Assembly (NCBI GenBank): GCA_900549645.1
Contig: URPD01000002.1
Span: forward strand, 1-64,000
Reading direction: 5' to 3'
Length of the DNA: 64,000 bases
Source of the DNA: an uncultured Eubacteriales bacterium
Lineage (GTDB): Bacteria > Bacillota > Clostridia > Oscillospirales > Oscillospiraceae
A model generated the notes under the pieces. It had not been told where the DNA came from. It made no database searches and saw nothing but the letters and a program-made list of their open reading frames with translations. Position 1 is the first letter of the stretch, and each line of letters opens with the position of its first letter. The translations under genes were made by a program, and so were the position numbers. Below are positions 40,338 through 48,668 of this stretch, one piece after another.

Positions 40338-42506
40338 ATGGAGCTGCACGCAAAAACGGTACGCTCACAACTTAATTTTTTCAAACCTTTCGTTGCAAAC
40401 TGCTCGCTTGAAGTCACCCGCAAGGGGCAGGACAAGCTCGGCGAGCTTATGACCGCGCTCCACAAGCGCGAGGTCATAGTCAAGGAGCACGACTTCGGCC
40501 GCTTTCAGGGCGCATGGATCATGCCCAAGGACGAGCGGCGCAACGGCGTCGTCCTGTATCTGCACGGCGGCGGCTACACCTGCGGCAGTCTCGAATACGC
40601 CAAAGGCTTCGGCGCGACACTCGCATCCGAAGCGGGAGTGCGCGTATTCTGCGCGGCCTACCGGCTCGCGCCCGAAAACCGCTACCCCGCGGCGCTGGAC
40701 GACGCGCTTGAAAGCTACAACTACCTCCTGCGGAAGGGCTATTCCGCAAAGCAGATCATGCTCTGCGGCGAGAGCGCGGGCGGCGGGCTCATATTCGCGC
40801 TGTGCCTGAAGCTCAAGCAGCTGGGTCAGGCGCTGCCCTGCGGGCTTATCGGTATCTCGCCGTGGACGGATCTCACCGGCTCCGGCGACTCCTACGAGAC
40901 GAATAAGGACGTCGACCCCTCGATGACGCGGGAGCTGCTGCAATTCTATGCCCAGTGCTACACCGATGACGCCGCAGACCCTCTCTGTTCCCCGCTCTTC
41001 GGCGATCTCACCGGTCTGCCGCCGTCGCTGCTGTTTGTCGGCGGCGACGAGATAATGCTGGACGACACTCGGCTGCTGTACGAGAAGCTGACCGCCGCCG
41101 GCTGCAAGAGCCGCATGATCGTCGCGCCTGAGCGCTGGCATGCCTATGTGCTCTACTGCCTGAGCGAGAACATGCCCTCGGATTTTGAGGCGATAAACAA
41201 ATTCATGGATCGCGTTCTGTCCCCGGCGCGCAGTCTTCGCTGGATGCGCCTTGACAACGCGGCAAAGATATACCCCGCGGCGAAGCGCCGCAACTGGGTC
41301 AACTTCTTCCGTCTCTCAGCGGAGCTTTCGGAGCCGGTCGACATCCCGGTTCTGCGCGCCGCGCTGGACGTGACGGTGCGCCGCTTCCCGTCGATAGCCG
41401 TGCGCCTGCAGCCCGGCGTGTTCTGGTACTACCTTGAGCAGCTGCCCAAGGCGCCGGAGATTCAGGCCGAGCGAAGCTGCCCGCTGGCGCACGCGCCCTT
41501 CGGCAAGGTGCGCGAATGTGCACTGCGCGTGCTGGTGTACAACGAGCGCAACCGCGTCGCAGTCGAATTCTTCCACGCGGTGACGGACGGCAACGGCGGC
41601 ATGACATTCTTCAAGACCCTGCTTGCCGAATATATCAGCCAGAAGTACGGCGTCGCCGTCCCCGCGGAGCACGGAGTGCTCGGCAGGCTGGAGGAGCCGG
41701 ACGAAGAGGAGCTGGAGGACAGCTTTCTCCGCTACGCCGGGGATGTGAAGGCCAGCCGCAAGGAATCCACAGCCTACCACCTCACCGGAACGCCCGAACC
41801 GGACGGCTTCAAGAACCTCATCACCATGATCGCACCCTCGGACGATGTGCGCGCCGCCGCGAAGCGGCATGGCGTGACCGTGACGGAGCTGCTCTGCGCG
41901 GCGATGATGCAGGCCATAAACGAGCTTCAGGCCGAGCGCGTACCCCAGCGCCGCCTGCGAAAACCCGTCAAAGTCCTGCTCCCGGTGAACCTGCGCCGTA
42001 TGTTCCCCAGCAAGACCCTGCGCAACTTTGTCTCCTACATCACCCCTGAGATCGACCCCTGCATGGGCGATTACAGCTTCGACGAGATCTGCTCCATCGT
42101 GCACCACTGCATGGGGCTTGAGAACAACCCCCAGTCGATGCGCGCGAAATTCGCCGCGAACGTCGCCAGTGAGAAATCTCCCCTCCTGAAGGTGGTGCCG
42201 CTGTTCGTCAAGAACATTGTGATGAAGGCCGTGTTTGACAGGGTGGGCGAGTGCAAATCCTGCCTCTGCCTCTCGAACCTCGGCAACGTCCAGCTTCCGG
42301 AGGTCATGGCGCAGTACGTCTCGCGGCTGGATTTCATAATCGGCGTACAGGCCAAAGCGCCGCACAACTGCGGCGTGATCTCGTGGAACGGGACGATGTA
42401 TATCAACTGCATCCGCAACATCCGCGAACCGGAGCTAGAAATGCGGTTCTACCGTGTGCTGAAGTCGCTGGGCATCCACATCAAGGTGGAGAGCAACCTG
42501 CGTTAA
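40338..42506 (+). CDS. HSL-type esterase fused to a condensation-like acyltransferase
   Basis: A 722-residue cytosolic two-domain protein. Residues about 1-295 are an alpha/beta hydrolase of the hormone-sensitive-lipase family. They have the oxyanion motif HGGGYTCG, nucleophile elbow GESAGGG, acid in FVGGDEIMLDD and His in ERWHAYVL. Residues about 300-722 resemble alcohol acetyltransferase/condensation domains with active-site HAVTDGNG (HxxxDG), AAAKRHGVTVTELLCAAMM and LPVNLRRMFPSKTLRNF. The pair suggests making and cleaving acyl esters on one polypeptide; the substrate is unknown. AAAGGAT precedes the ATG. The next gene, a zinc-ribbon membrane protein, begins 34 bases later and is probably a functional partner. 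Confidence 0.85.
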   Translation: MELHAKTVRSQLNFFKPFVANCSLEVTRKGQDKLGELMTALHKREVIVKEHDFGRFQGAWIMPKDERRNGVVLYLHGGGYTCGSLEYAKGFGATLASEAGVRVFCAAYRLAPENRYPAALDDALESYNYLLRKGYSAKQIMLCGESAGGGLIFALCLKLKQLGQALPCGLIGISPWTDLTGSGDSYETNKDVDPSMTRELLQFYAQCYTDDAADPLCSPLFGDLTGLPPSLLFVGGDEIMLDDTRLLYEKLTAAGCKSRMIVAPERWHAYVLYCLSENMPSDFEAINKFMDRVLSPARSLRWMRLDNAAKIYPAAKRRNWVNFFRLSAELSEPVDIPVLRAALDVTVRRFPSIAVRLQPGVFWYYLEQLPKAPEIQAERSCPLAHAPFGKVRECALRVLVYNERNRVAVEFFHAVTDGNGGMTFFKTLLAEYISQKYGVAVPAEHGVLGRLEEPDEEELEDSFLRYAGDVKASRKESTAYHLTGTPEPDGFKNLITMIAPSDDVRAAAKRHGVTVTELLCAAMMQAINELQAERVPQRRLRKPVKVLLPVNLRRMFPSKTLRNFVSYITPEIDPCMGDYSFDEICSIVHHCMGLENNPQSMRAKFAANVASEKSPLLKVVPLFVKNIVMKAVFDRVGECKSCLCLSNLGNVQLPEVMAQYVSRLDFIIGVQAKAPHNCGVISWNGTMYINCIRNIREPELEMRFYRVLKSLGIHIKVESNLR

Positions 42507-42539
42507 TAACCGTTTCTGCGGTAAACTTGGAGGATACTT

Positions 42540-43238
42540 ATGTATTGTATAAAATGTGGCGTTGAGCTTGCGGACAGCGAAAAGGTCTGTCCCCTATGCG
42601 GCACGCGGGTATTCCACCCCGACCTGCCGCGCAGTGAGAGCGAAGCTCCCTTCCCGGCCGACAGCCGCGTGCTGCCGGAGGATGTGAACCGCTCCGGCGT
42701 ACTGTTCATTCTCACGGTGCTGACACTGCTCCCCGCCGTGCTGTGCATCGCGTGCGACTGGCGCATCAACGGCTCCATCGTGTGGTCGGGCTATGCTGCG
42801 GGCGGCGTCGCGCTGCTGTATATTCTGGTCGTGCTGCCGCTGTGGTTCCGGCGCCCGAGCCCCGTGATCTTCGTCCCGGTTGATTTCGCCGCGATAGCGC
42901 TGTTTTTGCTGTACATCAACTTCGCCGTCGGCGGGCACTGGTTCTTGTCCTTCGCCTTCCCCGTCACCGGGGCGATTGCGCTGCTCGTCACCGCGGTCGT
43001 CACGCTCATGCGCTATGTCCCCGGCAGCGCGCTGTACATCTTCGGCGGCGGGCTTATCCTCACCGGCGGGCTGAACGTACTTATAGAGTTCCTGCTGCAC
43101 ATCACCTTCGGCATCGAGGGCATGTTCGTCTGGTCGATCTACCCGCTGACGGCCTGCGTCCTGCTCGGCGTGATGCTGCTGGTCGTCGCGGTATGCAAGC
43201 CTCTGCGCCGCTCGCTGCACCGGAAATTCTTCCTGTAA
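42540..43238 (+). CDS. zinc-ribbon membrane protein, DUF6320-like
   Basis: A 232-residue protein with an N-terminal zinc ribbon (CIKCGVEL and CPLCGTRV, residues 3-23), a short linker and six hydrophobic segments (about 55-230). I recognise this as the DUF6320 type often found beside condensation-like acyltransferase genes in gut Firmicutes. The function is not known. TTGGAGG precedes the ATG. It probably forms a two-gene operon with the preceding fusion protein. Confidence 0.78.
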   Translation: MYCIKCGVELADSEKVCPLCGTRVFHPDLPRSESEAPFPADSRVLPEDVNRSGVLFILTVLTLLPAVLCIACDWRINGSIVWSGYAAGGVALLYILVVLPLWFRRPSPVIFVPVDFAAIALFLLYINFAVGGHWFLSFAFPVTGAIALLVTAVVTLMRYVPGSALYIFGGGLILTGGLNVLIEFLLHITFGIEGMFVWSIYPLTACVLLGVMLLVVAVCKPLRRSLHRKFFL

Positions 43239-43257
43239 TTCATCAGATAACGACAAA

Positions 43258-43298
43258 AGCGCTGTCAAAAAGTCCTGTCCGGACTTTTTGACAGCGCT
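43258..43298 (-). terminator. terminator after the MsmK-like gene
   Basis: A perfect 18-pair stem (43258-43275 with 43281-43298) around a five-base loop, followed on the minus strand by TTTTG. It may also act on the plus-strand gene ending at 43238. Confidence 0.9.
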
Positions 43299-43330
43299 GA
43301 ATTTATTCTGCCCTTAAAGCTTAAAGTCGA

Positions 43331-44509
43331 TTACCATTCAAGGTTCTTTTCGTCTTCCTTGCTGAAAACGTGCGCGACATTGCCGTCGAAGCTGAAGTGT
43401 ACGGTGTCTCCCATGGCGTAGTGACCCTTCATGTCGATGGTCGGGACGATGATGATAACGTCCTTGCCCTCGGCGGAAACATGCAGATGCACGGAGGAGC
43501 CCATCATTTCGGACACGTCGACCTTCGCGGCTATGCCGATTTCGCCGATGGTCGTATGCTCAGGACGAACGCCGAGAGTGACCGCCTGAGACTGGACGTC
43601 CTTAGCGAGCAGACGCGCTTCCTTCTCGGCGTCAAGCTCAACTCTGTATCCGCCAAGCTCGACGAAGAACTTCTCGCCATCGCGGACGAGCTTCGCGTCG
43701 AAGAAGTTCATCTGCGGGGTGCCGATGAAGCCTGCGACGAAGAGGTTGCGCGGGTTGTTGAAGACCTCCTGCGGGGTGCCGATCTGCTGGATGTAACCAT
43801 CGCGCATGATGACAATACGGTCGCCCAGCGTCATGGCCTCGGTCTGGTCATGGGTGACGTAAATGAAAGTGGTGTCGATACGCTCGCGCAGCTTGATGAT
43901 CTCGGCGCGCATCTGGTTACGCAGCTTTGCGTCGAGGTTGGAGAGCGGCTCGTCCATGAGGAAGACCGCCGGGTCACGCACGATGGCGCGGCCGATGGCG
44001 ACGCGCTGACGCTGGCCGCCGGACAGAGCCTTGGGCTTGCGGTCGAGATACTGGGTGATGTCCAGAATCTCCGCGGCCTCACGGACCTTCTTATCTATAA
44101 CGTCCTTCTTCTCCTTGCGCAGCTTCAGAGAGAAGGCCATATTTTCATACACGGTCATGTGCGGGTAAAGGGCGTAATTCTGGAAGACCATTGCGATGTC
44201 ACGATCCTTGGGGGCGACGTCGTTCATAAGCTTGCCGTCGATATACAGCTCGCCCTCGGTGATCTCTTCCAGACCTGCGACCATGCGCAGTGTGGTGGAC
44301 TTACCGCAGCCGGAGGGGCCGACCAGAACGATGAATTCCTTATCAGCTATCTCAAGGTTGAATTCCTGCACCGCGACAACGCCCTGCTCGGTGATCTGAA
44401 GGTTGACCTTCTTTTCCTCAGACTCGTCCTTCTTTTTCTTTTTCTTCTTACCCTCGCCGCTGATGAACGGGTAAATCTTCTTCACGTTTTTAAGAACCAC
44501 AGTTGCCAT
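43331..44509 (-). CDS. sugar ABC transporter ATPase (MsmK/UgpC/MalK-like), orphan
   Basis: A 392-residue ATPase with Walker A GPSGCGKST, signature LSGGQRQRVAIGRA, Walker B VFLMDEPLSNLDAKLR and a C-terminal OB-type regulatory domain (about 265-392). It matches shared carbohydrate ATPases that serve several permeases. No permease or binding protein is near. A roughly 30-residue Lys/Glu-rich insertion (GEGKKKKKKKDESEE) interrupts the normally short segment between strands 1 and 2. I chose the ATG at 44509 with GGAG eight bases upstream; the frame is open to 44656. Confidence 0.93.
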   Translation of the reverse strand: MATVVLKNVKKIYPFISGEGKKKKKKKDESEEKKVNLQITEQGVVAVQEFNLEIADKEFIVLVGPSGCGKSTTLRMVAGLEEITEGELYIDGKLMNDVAPKDRDIAMVFQNYALYPHMTVYENMAFSLKLRKEKKDVIDKKVREAAEILDITQYLDRKPKALSGGQRQRVAIGRAIVRDPAVFLMDEPLSNLDAKLRNQMRAEIIKLRERIDTTFIYVTHDQTEAMTLGDRIVIMRDGYIQQIGTPQEVFNNPRNLFVAGFIGTPQMNFFDAKLVRDGEKFFVELGGYRVELDAEKEARLLAKDVQSQAVTLGVRPEHTTIGEIGIAAKVDVSEMMGSSVHLHVSAEGKDVIIIVPTIDMKGHYAMGDTVHFSFDGNVAHVFSKEDEKNLEW

Positions 44510-44715
44510 ACTGCCGACTCCGGCCGCCGGGCCTCCGCCCTGACCGCCTCGCGGGGGCATCGCCTCCCGCATTACGACAGGTCTCCACACTGCCGCACCC
44601 TGAGTCTCAGGGAAATTGATATTCCTCCTTGTTAATGCTGTACGGGGCTGAGTCATGGAGAGCCGCGCACGCAGTCAGATTAGACCCTCAGCGCTGATGC
44701 TGTCAGGCCATGTAT

Positions 44716-44744
44716 ATTATACAGATTGTTGCTGGGTATTGCAA
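44716..44744 (-). promoter_or_regulatory. promoter of the MsmK-like gene
   Basis: On the minus strand TTGCAA (44744-44739), 17-base spacer, perfect TATAAT (44721-44716). The resulting leader is about 200 bases. Confidence 0.7.
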
Positions 44745-44787
44745 GCCAATATTCGCCGTCCAAAATTGTGCAATATGCTGTACTTCC

Positions 44788-44816
44788 TTGAAATTCCGGG
44801 AGCACTGTGCTATACT
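44788..44816 (+). promoter_or_regulatory. promoter of the LRR-like protein gene
   Basis: TTGAAA (44788-44793), 17-base spacer, TATACT (44811-44816). Confidence 0.65.
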
Positions 44817-44860
44817 GATAGTATGACAGTATCAGTTAACAAGGGCAGGAGGAGACGTAT

Positions 44861-46534
44861 ATGGCAGTCCATGAAAGCCAGCCGCATAGGCGTAATAATT
44901 ATGCGGCAAGAGAGAGAGAATCTCATGTAAGACGTCCTCGGAAAAAGAGTAAGGCTCCCCTTATCGTGGGTCTTATACTTGCGATTTTTGTGCTGGCGGC
45001 GGTGATAGCGCTGATCTGGATCGAGGCCAACTGCGTGTTCGTCGGCGGCAAGCTCTACCGTCAGGGCGACACTATCGACCTGCGCGGCGCCGAGGTCAGC
45101 ACCGCGGAATATGACGAGCTGCACGCCCGCTTCCCCGGCAGCGTGATTCTCTGGAACGTGCCGATAGGCAGCCGCAGCTTTGACAGCAGCTCCACCTCTG
45201 TCAGCGTCGATAATTACAGCGATGCCGAGATAGACAGCTTCCGCTACCTGCCCCAGCTCAAGACCATCGACGCGTCGGACGCCGACTGCTATGATGTTAT
45301 AATGAAGACCGTCGACGCCTACCCGAACTGCACCGTCAGATATCAGGTGAAGCTGGGCGGCACGGCCTACGCGGGCGACACGGCTCAGCTTGTGCTCGAT
45401 TCCCCGGCGGCGTTCAGCGAGCTGGAGTCGCGCCTGCAATATTTCCCGCAGCTTGAGAGCGTCGATCTCCGCGCCGCCGGACTCAGCGACGACGAGGAGG
45501 ACGCGCTGATAAGCGAGTTCCCGGCCATAAGCTTTCTCCGCGAAGTGGAGCTTGCGGGCAAGAGCTTTGACACATCCGTCGCGGAGCTTGACCTGAGCGG
45601 CACGGATATCGACATCCAGACGCTTGTCGCCGCCGCGCCGCGCTTCACCGGCACGGAGACCGTGGAGCTGGGCAGCCGCGAGCTGTCGTTTGACGATGTT
45701 GAGGCCGTCCGCGATGCCTTCGGCGGCGCAGCCGTACACTGCAAGCTGCGCGTTTACGGTACGCAGGTCGACTCCTTTGCCGAGGAGCTGAACTATAACG
45801 GCCAGTACCTCGGCGACACCGGTGACGCCGAACGCGCCGCTTCCGTCATGCCGTATCTCCGGAAGCTGTACATGGATAACTGCGGACTCTCCGACGAGGT
45901 TCTGGGCGCGCTCGACGACAAGTTTGAGAATCTGCGCGTCGTATGGACGGTATACATAAAGGGCTTCCCCTGCAAGACCGACGCCGACAACTTCTGCGTT
46001 TCCAAGTACAGCAGCAGCTACGGCCCGCTTGGCGACGACCTGATCGACCCGATAAAGTACTGCAAGGACATGGTCACGCTGGATCTCGGCCATATGGACT
46101 ACACGAACCTGAACTTTGTGAAGAACATGAAGCACCTCAAGTACCTCATCTGCGGCGACACGAAAGTGACCGATATCAGCGCTCTGGCTGATCTTGAAGA
46201 GATATATTTCATTGAAATGTTCCTCACGCCCTGCTCCGACTTCTCCGTGCTTGCAAACTGCAAGTCCCTGCGGCACCTCAATATATGCTATTGCCCGGTT
46301 GCGGATTATACGCAGCTCAAGGAGCTGAGTTTCCTCGACAGACTGTGGGTCAAGCGCTGCGGCCTGACCGGCGATCAGATTGCCGAGATTCAGGCGGCCT
46401 GCCCCAATACGTGGATAATGGTCGATAACGGCGATCCGTCATCGGTCTGCTACGATTGGCGCTGTGACGACAGCTATTTTGACATGCGCGATAACCTCGG
46501 CATGTTCTACATGGTTGCCAAGCCCGCCGCGTAA
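44861..46534 (+). CDS. membrane-anchored leucine-rich-repeat-like protein
   Basis: A 557-residue protein. A basic N terminus (about 1-30, many Arg/Lys) precedes one hydrophobic segment (about 32-53) and then a long extracytoplasmic part. Irregular leucine-rich-type repeats recur, such as LPQLKTIDAS, FPQLESVDLR, YLRKLYMDN, MVTLDLGHM, LKYLICGDT and LRHLNICYCP. Such proteins may bind ligands at the cell surface. I know no specific function. AGGAGGAG lies upstream of the ATG. It is single, with its own promoter and terminator. Confidence 0.75.
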   Translation: MAVHESQPHRRNNYAARERESHVRRPRKKSKAPLIVGLILAIFVLAAVIALIWIEANCVFVGGKLYRQGDTIDLRGAEVSTAEYDELHARFPGSVILWNVPIGSRSFDSSSTSVSVDNYSDAEIDSFRYLPQLKTIDASDADCYDVIMKTVDAYPNCTVRYQVKLGGTAYAGDTAQLVLDSPAAFSELESRLQYFPQLESVDLRAAGLSDDEEDALISEFPAISFLREVELAGKSFDTSVAELDLSGTDIDIQTLVAAAPRFTGTETVELGSRELSFDDVEAVRDAFGGAAVHCKLRVYGTQVDSFAEELNYNGQYLGDTGDAERAASVMPYLRKLYMDNCGLSDEVLGALDDKFENLRVVWTVYIKGFPCKTDADNFCVSKYSSSYGPLGDDLIDPIKYCKDMVTLDLGHMDYTNLNFVKNMKHLKYLICGDTKVTDISALADLEEIYFIEMFLTPCSDFSVLANCKSLRHLNICYCPVADYTQLKELSFLDRLWVKRCGLTGDQIAEIQAACPNTWIMVDNGDPSSVCYDWRCDDSYFDMRDNLGMFYMVAKPAA

Positions 46535-46557
46535 AACGGCGCGAAATGTTGTATAAC

Positions 46558-46589
46558 AAAATCGCATGGTGAAATCACCATGCGATTTT
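46558..46589 (+). terminator. terminator of the LRR-like protein gene
   Basis: A 14-pair stem AAAATCGCATGGTG/CACCATGCGATTTT around AAAT. Confidence 0.88.
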
Positions 46590-46641
46590 ACTCTCGGTGC
46601 TAGGTTATGCAGGACGGCACTGCACCGAAATTTGATGCGCC

Positions 46642-46700
46642 AGCCCCTTGGCTCCCCTGCTAGGGGAGCTGGTGGCCGTAAGGCCGACTGAGGGGTCGCC
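46642..46700. repeat. cloverleaf-like interspersed repeat
   Basis: An outer pairing CCCCT/AGGGG (46644-46648, 46691-46695) encloses two hairpins, GCTCCCCT/AGGGGAGC (46651-46658, 46662-46669) and GGCC/GGCC (46674-46677, 46682-46685). The text GGCTCCCCT..AGGGGAGCTGG..GACTGAGGGG is one I recognise as a common intergenic repeat in Clostridia. It has no coding content. Confidence 0.6.
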
Positions 46701-46755
46701 AGAGGGTAGACTAGAGCAGAGGAGAAAAGACAACCCCACATAAAATCCCCAATAA

Positions 46756-46785
46756 AAAAGCAGACGGTATAAACCGTCTGCTTTT
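46756..46785 (-). terminator. terminator of the Gly/Asn-repeat lipoprotein gene
   Basis: A 13-pair stem AAAAGCAGACGGT/ACCGTCTGCTTTT around ATAA, with a T-run on the minus strand. Confidence 0.88.
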
Positions 46786-46806
46786 CATTTCAATATGTAT
46801 CAGCAA

Positions 46807-47376
46807 TCAGGGCTTGGGGACAAAGCCGCCAAGGAAGTTGCCGATCTCGCCAGCCAGTTCGAAGGTGCCGTCGATGATCTGATGATCGTTGTGGTGCTTG
46901 CTGCCGTCAACAATGTCCTTGATGGCGCCGGCGATGCCGCTGCCATTGGAGCCGTCCTGACCGCCATTGCCGCCATTATTGCCGTTGGAACCGTTGTTGC
47001 CGTTGCTGCCGTCCTGACCATTGTTGCCGGAACCACCGTTGTTGCCGCCGTTTCCGTTGCTGCCGGAGCCGTTGTTGCCGCCATTTCCGTTGCTGCCGTT
47101 GCCGCCATTATTGCCGTTGGAACCGTTATTGCCGGAACCGCCGTTGTTGCCGCTGCCGCCATTGTACTTGCCGGAGTTGCCGCCAATGCTGCCGGTCTTG
47201 CTGCCAGTGTTGGTGGTGTCAGCATCGAGGTCGAGGTCATCGGCGAGATCTTCCATCTCTTCGTCTTCGTCAAGATCCTTGTCCTTGAGGCTGAAGTTGC
47301 CGCAGGAAGCAAGAACAATGACCAGTGCGACGACGAGAACGCCGACGATAAGCAGAGTCCAATACTTCTTCTTCAT
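46807..47376 (-). CDS. Gly/Asn/Ser repeat lipoprotein
   Basis: A 189-residue exported protein with a signal peptide ending in lipobox VLASC (Cys25). An acidic segment follows (KDLDEDEEMEDLADDLDLDAD, about 32-50, broken here as D/E-rich), then about 85 residues of GNNG, GSNG, GGNG and QDGSNG repeats, and a short non-repetitive C terminus (IIDGTFELAGEIGNF). The repeat is likely an extended spacer or matrix-type region. I do not recognise a family. GGGGAG precedes the ATG at 47376; the frame is open 41 codons upstream across the promoter. Confidence 0.72.
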   Translation of the reverse strand: MKKKYWTLLIVGVLVVALVIVLASCGNFSLKDKDLDEDEEMEDLADDLDLDADTTNTGSKTGSIGGNSGKYNGGSGNNGGSGNNGSNGNNGGNGSNGNGGNNGSGSNGNGGNNGGSGNNGQDGSNGNNGSNGNNGGNGGQDGSNGSGIAGAIKDIVDGSKHHNDHQIIDGTFELAGEIGNFLGGFVPKP

Positions 47377-47434
47377 GATATCTCCCCTATAAAAATTTTT
47401 ATGCCGTTCTTTGCAGGCATAATTTACCGATATC

Positions 47435-47463
47435 AATTTACCACCAATTCGGCGGCAAGTCAA
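47435..47463 (-). promoter_or_regulatory. promoter of the Gly/Asn-repeat lipoprotein gene
   Basis: On the minus strand TTGACT (47463-47458), 17-base spacer, TAAATT (47440-47435). Confidence 0.55.
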
Positions 47464-47510
47464 GATACATATTACAAAAAAGTTTGATTTTGTAATCATT
47501 TAAGAATTGA

Positions 47511-48575
47511 CTATCTCCGCCTGCCGCGCATCTCGCGGCGGCGTCTGTTGATGTAGCGCTCGAAGTCGCCGTTGTCTATAAACTCCGCCAGCACAAGCTG
47601 CTCGAACACCGGCACCGTGCAGGAATAGAAGTCCAGCCGCGCGGCGTACTCGCGCATCAGCGGCGCTGGCAGCAGCATATAGCCCACGCGCATCGATGGC
47701 GCAAATGTCTTGCTGAAGGTATTTATATAGATGACCCGCTCCGGCGCGACGGAGAATATCGTCTCGACCTGCTTCGCGGCGGCGGAGAACTCCGAGTCGT
47801 AATCGTCCTCAATAATATATGCGCCGCGGCTCTCCGCCCATGCAGCATATTCATGCCGCTTTGAGGCGGAAGCGGTCACGCCGCTCGGAAAGCTGTGATA
47901 CGGCGTGACGTGCAGCGCACCGGCGGCACAGCCGAACAGCGCATCGCTTCGGATGCCGTCCGCGCCCATCTTCAGCATGACGCAGTCCGCGCCGTTGGCC
48001 TCATAAACAAGCCGTATCTTCTCATACGACGGATCCTCCAGCGCGAACACGCAGCCGCGGCTGAGAAGCTGCACGACAAGCCCATAGAGATATTCCGCGC
48101 CGGAGCCGACGATTATCTGCTCAGGGTCAGCGATTATGCCGCGGCTCCGCGCGAGATAGGCCGCGATCGCGCGGCGAAGCTCCGTGCAGCCGCGGTTCGG
48201 CGCGCGGGAGAGAATGCGCTCACCGCTGTCGCTCAGGACGCGGCGCATCGTGCGCGCCAGCACGGAAAACGGGAAATCCCGCGGTGCGTCCGCCCGCTGC
48301 TCCTGCGGCGCGGTGCGCGACAGCGCCGGGGCGGAGCCTCCGAAGCACACATAGTACCCGCTGCGCTGGCGGCTCTGGATATAGCCTTCCTCTTCAAGCA
48401 GCTCATACGCGTGCTCGACCGTTATCACGCTCACGCCGAGCTCCGCCGCGGCGAAGCGCTTTGAGGGCAGCTTCGCCCCGTCCTTGAGCCGCCCCGCCAC
48501 GATATCGTCGCGGAGCTGGCGGTATATCTGAATGTATGCGCTCTGCCCGGAGGCTCTGTTGACTGTGTATTTCAT
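47511..48575 (-). CDS. MocR/PdxR-type GntR regulator with aminotransferase-like domain, short C terminus
   Basis: A 354-residue regulator. The GntR winged helix occupies about 1-75 (PSKRFAAAELGVSVITVEHAYELLEEEGYI). A fold-type I aminotransferase-like domain follows, with IIEDDYDSEF (PLP-binding Asp region) and TFSKTFAPSMRVGYMLLP (PLP lysine). MocR proteins are normally about 450-480 residues. This one stops after the RYINRRRREMRG helix, so roughly 100 residues of the small C-terminal domain are missing, with no continuation in other frames. The ribosome site is weak: AAGGAG lies 19 bases from the ATG. It is divergent from a PdxU-like vitamin S component, implying control of vitamin B6 uptake. 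Confidence 0.85.
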   Translation of the reverse strand: MKYTVNRASGQSAYIQIYRQLRDDIVAGRLKDGAKLPSKRFAAAELGVSVITVEHAYELLEEEGYIQSRQRSGYYVCFGGSAPALSRTAPQEQRADAPRDFPFSVLARTMRRVLSDSGERILSRAPNRGCTELRRAIAAYLARSRGIIADPEQIIVGSGAEYLYGLVVQLLSRGCVFALEDPSYEKIRLVYEANGADCVMLKMGADGIRSDALFGCAAGALHVTPYHSFPSGVTASASKRHEYAAWAESRGAYIIEDDYDSEFSAAAKQVETIFSVAPERVIYINTFSKTFAPSMRVGYMLLPAPLMREYAARLDFYSCTVPVFEQLVLAEFIDNGDFERYINRRRREMRGRRR

Positions 48576-48637
48576 AATCTGGTCTTATAAAATTCTCCTT
48601 AACTGGCAATATTAATAATACCAATCTGATATTATAA
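48576..48637. promoter_or_regulatory. direct-repeat operator candidate between MocR and the S component gene
   Basis: AATCTG-N3-TTATAA occurs twice in the same orientation, at 48576-48590 and 48623-48637, 47 bases apart. The second copy overlaps the perfect -10 TATAAT (48633-48638) of the S component gene, which lacks a good -35. MocR regulators such as GabR and PdxR are known to bind direct repeats. Confidence 0.6.
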
Positions 48638-48668
48638 TAGGCCACATCAAAAGTCAAGGGTGATAAAT

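Noticed and set aside
46960..47180. Short tandem DNA repeats considered as a CRISPR array
   Set aside because: The repeats are in-frame Gly/Asn codons of a lipoprotein, with no constant repeat length or unique spacers.
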